Below, piece after piece: positions 59,753 through 64,000 of a DNA stretch of 64,000 nt. The translations under genes and the position numbers were made by a program. Every line of letters begins with the position of its first letter. Position 1 is the stretch's first letter. Under the pieces are notes generated by a model, which saw only the letters and a program-made list of their open reading frames with translations, was not told the origin of the DNA and did no database searches. The DNA is from Piscicola geometra (Eukaryota; Annelida; Clitellata; Hirudinida; Piscicolidae): assembly GCA_943735955.1 (NCBI GenBank), contig OX030967.1, forward strand, positions 186,001 to 250,000, given 5' to 3'.

Positions 59753-60533
59753 AGCCTTCGAGGGGACATGATCGAAACCTGTAAAATACTTAATAATAAA
59801 TATGACAGTAAAGTAATAGAAGATATTTTTACACTTAATATAAGGCCATCAAATGAAAGTTCACTAAAATTATCCAAAAAACAGTACAAAAAAAATACAA
59901 GAGAAATTTGTATACACAAAGAGTGGTAACAGTTTGGAATAGCTTGCTTGATGAGATCGTAAAAGCTGAAAATACAGATAAATTTAAAATAAAATTAGCT
60001 AAGTACTGGGAAAACCATCTCATGATGTACAACTATAAATGCGATTATGACAATAATAAATTAATGTATCTACAATGTAGATAATCTACTACACATAGAT
60101 ATATTTTATTTATAATTATAAATATTTTATACTTATTAATGATTTTTTTAATGTTTATTCATTTATTATATATATGCCATGTATATGCATATGAATATGT
60201 GTATGTGCATGTGGGTATATAAATGTTTTTATTATTTATAAATAACCATTATAGAGGTCAAAAGATCTGAGTGTTTTTAACTCGCTAAACTAAACTAAAC
60301 TTTAAAGTTTAGAGGCATTTAGAGAGTCAAAAGCGTCAGAAAATCATTTAAAGTTAACTTTCCAATTTTGATTTACAATTATAATTATTATATTTTTTTA
60401 TTCATATATTTATATGCTTTGTTTGAATGTGAATTAAATTAGGAGACAAAATGGCGTGTAGCGAGCTTTTACGCATGCACTTTTAGTTATCTAGAAAAAA
60501 ACTAAATGACAGGCAGTAAGTGTACTGTGTATG

Positions 60534-61370
60534 TAGAGACCGACCGAAATTTGGTTCGGTTTCGGTTTCGGCCTCGAAATTGTTAATTTTCTTTGTTTCG
60601 GCAAGTTTTCGGTTTCGGCCAAAAATAATTTTATAATTTCGGCTCAATTTCGGTTTCGGCCGAAATGGATCTCATATTTACCGAAAAACCGAAATTTTTA
60701 TTCATTTATGTAGTTTATCTGATATATCTGTATCTTCAATCGAACTCGAACTATTAAGTTTGGGTTCGATTCTCTATTAGATATCGTGGTGGATTGATTT
60801 ATGGGTGTCATTAGACTAATTTTTCGAATAACATATACAAGCATCTGAAACAACAACCATTGTATTGAAATATACGTTAGTTAGCATACGTTCAATGATG
60901 ATTTTAACAAAACTTATTTTATTTTAAAAAACATTTGTTTAAAAAAATGTAATTGTCAAAAGTAAGTATCGGTATATCCTCAATCGAAATTGAACTATTA
61001 AGTTTGGTTTCGATTCTCATCTCCATTAGATATTCATTAGATATCGTGGTTGATTTATTTATGTGTATCATTAGACTAATTGTTCGAATGACATATACAA
61101 GCATCTGGAATTCTAGATATCCTTGCTTAAAACTGTTATTTTTTGGCTTAAAATATACGTTTGTTTGGATTTACTTTGGCATTGACATCGTTAAATACTT
61201 TTTTTTGTTTTTAATAAAAGTTGAGAAAAATTTAGGTTTCGGTATCGGTTTAGGCCGAAAATCTGATTAAAATTTCGTTTTAATTTCGGTTACGGCCGAA
61301 AATAGAATTTCAATTTCGGCTCAATTTCGGGTTCGGCCGAATTAAAAATATTTGTTTCGGTCGGTCTTTA
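60534..61370. mobile_element. hAT-type MITE rich in TTTCGG, TSD TGTGTATG
   Basis: TGTGTATG flanks it (60526-60533 and 61371-61378). The ends TAGAGACCGACCGAAA and, inverted, TAAAGACCGACCGAAA are inverted repeats. Subterminal arrays of GGTTTCGG/CCGAAA occupy ~150 bp on each side. The middle has two copies of a CAATCGAA.T.GAACTATTAAG segment (60735 and 60978). Non-autonomous. Confidence 0.9.
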
Positions 61371-61889
61371 TGTGTATGTATTAGGGCGGGTCATACTATT
61401 GAAAAAAAGATATTTTCGTGATAACAACTGGAACATGGTCTTAAAATGTGAGGATTACCACGAAGAACTTAAAAAGATATATAAATCTGAAATCAGATAA
61501 CATGTGGCTACCCGGAAAAGGATTTGAAAAAAGTGGAAAAAGACGTTTTTTCAATATTTATTGTTGTTGAATATTTTAAAATTTATTCAGACTTGAAACA
61601 AGTTTATACATCAGCACTATAGAGGTCGGCATGGACGATTTTTCATTCCAGATCACGTCCCGTTTCCGAAATTGTTTTTCCCGTCCCGTTCCGTTCCCGA
61701 TGGGCCATCAGAATTTTGATTCTCGTCTTGTCTTGTTCCCGCAACTCGATTTCCGGTACCGACCCGTTCCAGAAAATAAAAATAGTTTTTTTCCCATTTC
61801 CGCTGCCGTGTTCACCGGTCCCAAACTTGCTAGTTCTACAATTTCTTAAAATTTATTATTTGAAAGTCTGAAAATATTTATTTTAACAA

Positions 61890-62210
61890 TTAAAAAACAC
61901 GATTTAAATTTAAAATATTTATTGAAATGGAAGTATTGAAGTTAGTCATTGTTTTAAGTAATTCAATCAAGTCTTTATTGCTTTTCACACGGGTTAAACC
62001 GTCAAGAGTTTCAGCTTTCAAATGAGATGATTTTGGGTCTGAAGTTAAACGAACAAATGTTGAAAAATTCCGTCCACAGGGAATAGAACTTGCAGATATA
62101 CTAAACAAAATGTTGGCTATTTCTTGTAGTATTGGAAAATTGTTTATTTTACTCCAATAAAATAAAACATCTTTACAATCTTCAATTTTGTTGGGACGTA
62201 ATTGTAATAT
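61890..62210 (-). pseudogene. hAT transposase C-terminal dimerisation region
   Basis: The minus strand reads FYWSKINNFPILQEIANILF, SISASSIPCGRNFSTFVRLT and HLKAETLDGLTRVKSNKDLI. The order W....FP.L..IA..IL.I.ASS.P..R.FS is the C-terminal dimerisation motif of hAT transposases. The rest of the protein is missing, so it is inactive. Confidence 0.85.
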
Positions 62211-62424
62211 TTGTACAATTCATCCTCTTCTGAATTTTTTTCTTCGCTCATTATTAATTCTTCAATAATGTTAGAAATATGTTTTTTGACAACGTTCTTA
62301 TACTCCACATCTGCAAAAATAAAATCATTCGTATAATTTGATGGTATAACAATTTTTATTATAATTTTGACGTTATAAAAATAGGTCTAAATAATAATAA
62401 TAATTATTAATAATAATAATAATT

Positions 62425-63290
62425 GTCGTTTTTGTATAGCGCCCGGGCACGCAACTGAAGCGCTCTCACTACGTCGTAATGCAATAAAGAAATAAACATA
62501 ATTATAATAGTAATGTTATAAAAAAAGAAAGCAGAGTAGCATGGAGTAATTATTATGAGTGATAAGCTAAGTTAAAATAATGAGTTTTCAGTTTGGCTTT
62601 GAAAGTCGAAAATTGGTTTATGCTTCGAAGTGCTGGTGGAGGGCATTCCAAGTTGTTGGAGCTGCGTGACGGAATGCTCTTTTTGAGATGTTGTTTGTAG
62701 GGGGTTCTTGGTTGAAGAGAAGAGATGAAGATGAACGCAGTTGTTTGTTTGATGTTTTGTTAGTTATGAGTTTGCTGAGATATGACGGTATTGAAGTTTG
62801 AAGAATTTTGAATGTGGTGATGGCTATTTTGAAGGATATTCGAAAATCTATAGGAAGCCAGTGAAGTTTTATAAGATTATCATTTGATGACTGAACAAGG
62901 TGATGGCCTGGGTAGTCACAATTAAGTGTGGATCTAGCAGCCTTGTTTAAAACTGACTGTAGACGATTTCTTTCTTGATTGGTGATATTATATAATAGCG
63001 AGTTACAGTAGCTTAGTATTAGACATTAGCATTAGTATTAGTCTGCTTAGTATTAGACATCGGGAAAGTGAGGTGGAGAGATCAGTAGTAATGAATGGGC
63101 GTATGTGTTTGATTGCTTTGTCGAGGGTGTTGCCGTTTTCATGAGTTGGGACGTTTATGTGCTGATATAGGTTGAATTCGTCAATGATATTTTGAAGCTT
63201 TTCATTAATTAGTGTTGTAGAATTAGAAGTGTGAGGAGCGTTAAAGTTTTCACACAAGATTAAATTAGAATTTAGAGACGTTAGGGAATC
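62425..63290 (-). mobile_element. CR1-like LINE with an internal deletion
   Basis: Minus strand: 63003-63290 encodes an endonuclease end (NFNAPHTSNSTTLINEKLQN, NVPTHENGNTLDKAI, the GDFN/TLD motifs with GD lost). It then joins directly to the C-terminal RT thumb (RNRLQSVLNKAARSTLNCDY, IKLHWLPIDFRISFKIA). The whole RT core is deleted. The 3' end TATAGCGCCCGGGCACGCAA is followed toward 62400 by TAATAATAAT. It lies inside the hAT remnant. Confidence 0.8.
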
Positions 63291-63780
63291 GAATAACCAG
63301 CAATTGTTTTTTTCTCAACGGCACTGCAGCTTGTTCTAGCTGTACAAAATGGAATTAAATTTTCTCTAATAAATTGTGGTCTTTATTTTTTTTTCTATCC
63401 CAAACTCTTTTCCTATTATTATTTTATACTGGGGATGCAACAGACATGCTGCCATATGAATAAGATCAATGGGCATTTATCGAAACGATCAACTAGAAAT
63501 TAAAAATCAAAGTATTAATTTATAAAATAAAAATAATATAACTAACTAGTTTGATTTCATCTGACAAGTTTTCATCATCACCCATTTTTTCTAATCTCCC
63601 TAATATTTGGACTCGCCATAACAACTTCAAATGTAATTTTGAAGATTTTGACATTGACAACGCAATGGTGGCTTCTTTATACATCTCTCTTGAATTTAAT
63701 ACCTATTTTAAGTACGAATTAACGATGAAAATAGAGATTTACATACTTGGGAGTTTGCTGAAGAATAATTGTTAAAGAAT
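63291..63780. other. interior of the hAT remnant
   Basis: AT-rich, between the inserted LINE and the TTCCCG-rich right end. Small open frames here have no recognisable motif. Beyond the element, 63949-64000 repeats the sequence at 61437-61530 (CTTAAAATGTGAGGATT...TACCCG), a short flanking repeat. Confidence 0.5.
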
Positions 63781-64000
63781 CCACTCCCAATAACTATTAT
63801 TCCCGTTTTTTTTCCCGATTTGAAAGTTGATTCCCGTCCCAAAAACCGGTTCCCGACTTTAATTTTCATTCCCATTTCCGCAAGAGTCTCGCAGGAACCC
63901 GCGAGTCCCGGTCAGATCGGGTATTCGGTCCCACCATTACTCAGCACTTAGTCTTAAAATGTGAGGATTGTCATAAGGAACATTTTGCTACCCGAAAAAT

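Larger units (their letters stand above)
57840..60310 (+). mobile_element. LINE-B copy 2, split by SINE-1
   Basis: Coding order: KAPGPDGIHAIALSKLASII (58300), PRDWKKGK then SINE-1, KKGDKKRYLV, DFMKAFDTVPHRKLIYKL (58950), SGIPQGSVLGPLLFVLFIND (59110), MYADNCKIY (catalytic box altered to ADN), WDLRLHPHKCKLLQIY, thumb motifs QRRATKMLPYLKDKTYNDRL and LRGDMIETCKILN. Several stops. The 3' end at 60240-60310 is TAGAGGTCAAAAGATCTGAG with (TAAAC)n. RRLRGDMIE-type thumbs are common in Jockey/CR1-group elements. The 60311-60533 stretch is AT-rich spacer. Confidence 0.88.
61619..63940 (-). mobile_element. hAT transposon remnant, TSD TCAGCACT, with a LINE insert
   Basis: TCAGCACT flanks it (61611-61618 and 63941-63948). 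The ends (A)TAGAGGTCGGCATGG and, inverted, GTAATGGTGGGACCG are weak inverted repeats; both ends are rich in TTCCCG. It encodes hAT C-terminal sequence on the minus strand and is interrupted by a CR1-like LINE at 62425-63290. Sister of 23139-24003. Confidence 0.85.

Overview
This is animal (metazoan) nuclear DNA. It has spliced exons with GT-AG (and one GC-AG) introns, several non-LTR retrotransposon families including CR1-type, tRNA-derived SINEs, hAT-type DNA transposons with 8-bp target duplications, and very long tandem repeats. Codon-dense sequence is a few percent of the window; the rest is AT-rich repeat. The Imp architecture, CR1 elements and SINEs fit an invertebrate, but I cannot name the species or phylum.

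Layout. About 0.2-13.0 kb is one 30-bp satellite array with higher-order blocks. About 13.0-40.4 kb is transposon-rich and holds a chain of short, GC-richer candidate exons on the minus strand (38.86, 25.50, 24.95, 23.06, 21.97, 21.79 and 16.92 kb). Together they look like an unidentified membrane protein gene with an extracellular part and a single transmembrane segment. That model was assembled by eye and is tentative. About 40.5-57.5 kb, plus strand, is the best-supported gene: an Imp/IGF2BP orthologue (KH-domain RNA-binding protein). KH1, KH2 and the start of KH3 lie on eight exons (one of them tentative) whose reading phases all match. The 3' part continues beyond the window or is not visible. 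About 57.6-64.0 kb is again transposons.

Mobile DNA. Many elements can be delimited by target-site duplications: hAT-type elements at 20166-21100, 27630-29569 (with a MITE nested at 27924-28568), 44030-44828, 60534-61370 and 61619-63940; a 4.67-kb element with long inverted repeats and a 9-bp duplication at 33655-38324; a 1.9-kb element at 14848-16743; and a TTAA/CCC-type palindromic MITE at 30488-32144. Non-LTR families: LINE-A (18.85 and 27.25-30.3 kb), LINE-B (32.3 and 57.8-60.3 kb), LINE-C (41-44 and 54.6-55.5 kb) and CR1-like copies (34.4-36.3, 45.0-47.2 and 62.4-63.3 kb). A tRNA-derived SINE present in four copies shares its 3' tail with LINE-A, which suggests LINE-A supplies its retrotransposition machinery.

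Most unusual signal. In the Imp gene, tandem repeats are anchored on the splice sites. One 95-nt KH1 exon is preceded by roughly 37 copies of a 16-bp unit identical to its own 3' splice site, and followed by roughly 70 copies of a 10-bp unit carrying 5' splice-site consensus. The next two introns begin directly with (GT)n and (ACT)n at the donor. Every long (TAG/CTA)n array in the window reads CTA, which lacks both GT and AG, on the sense strand of the gene model containing or flanking it.
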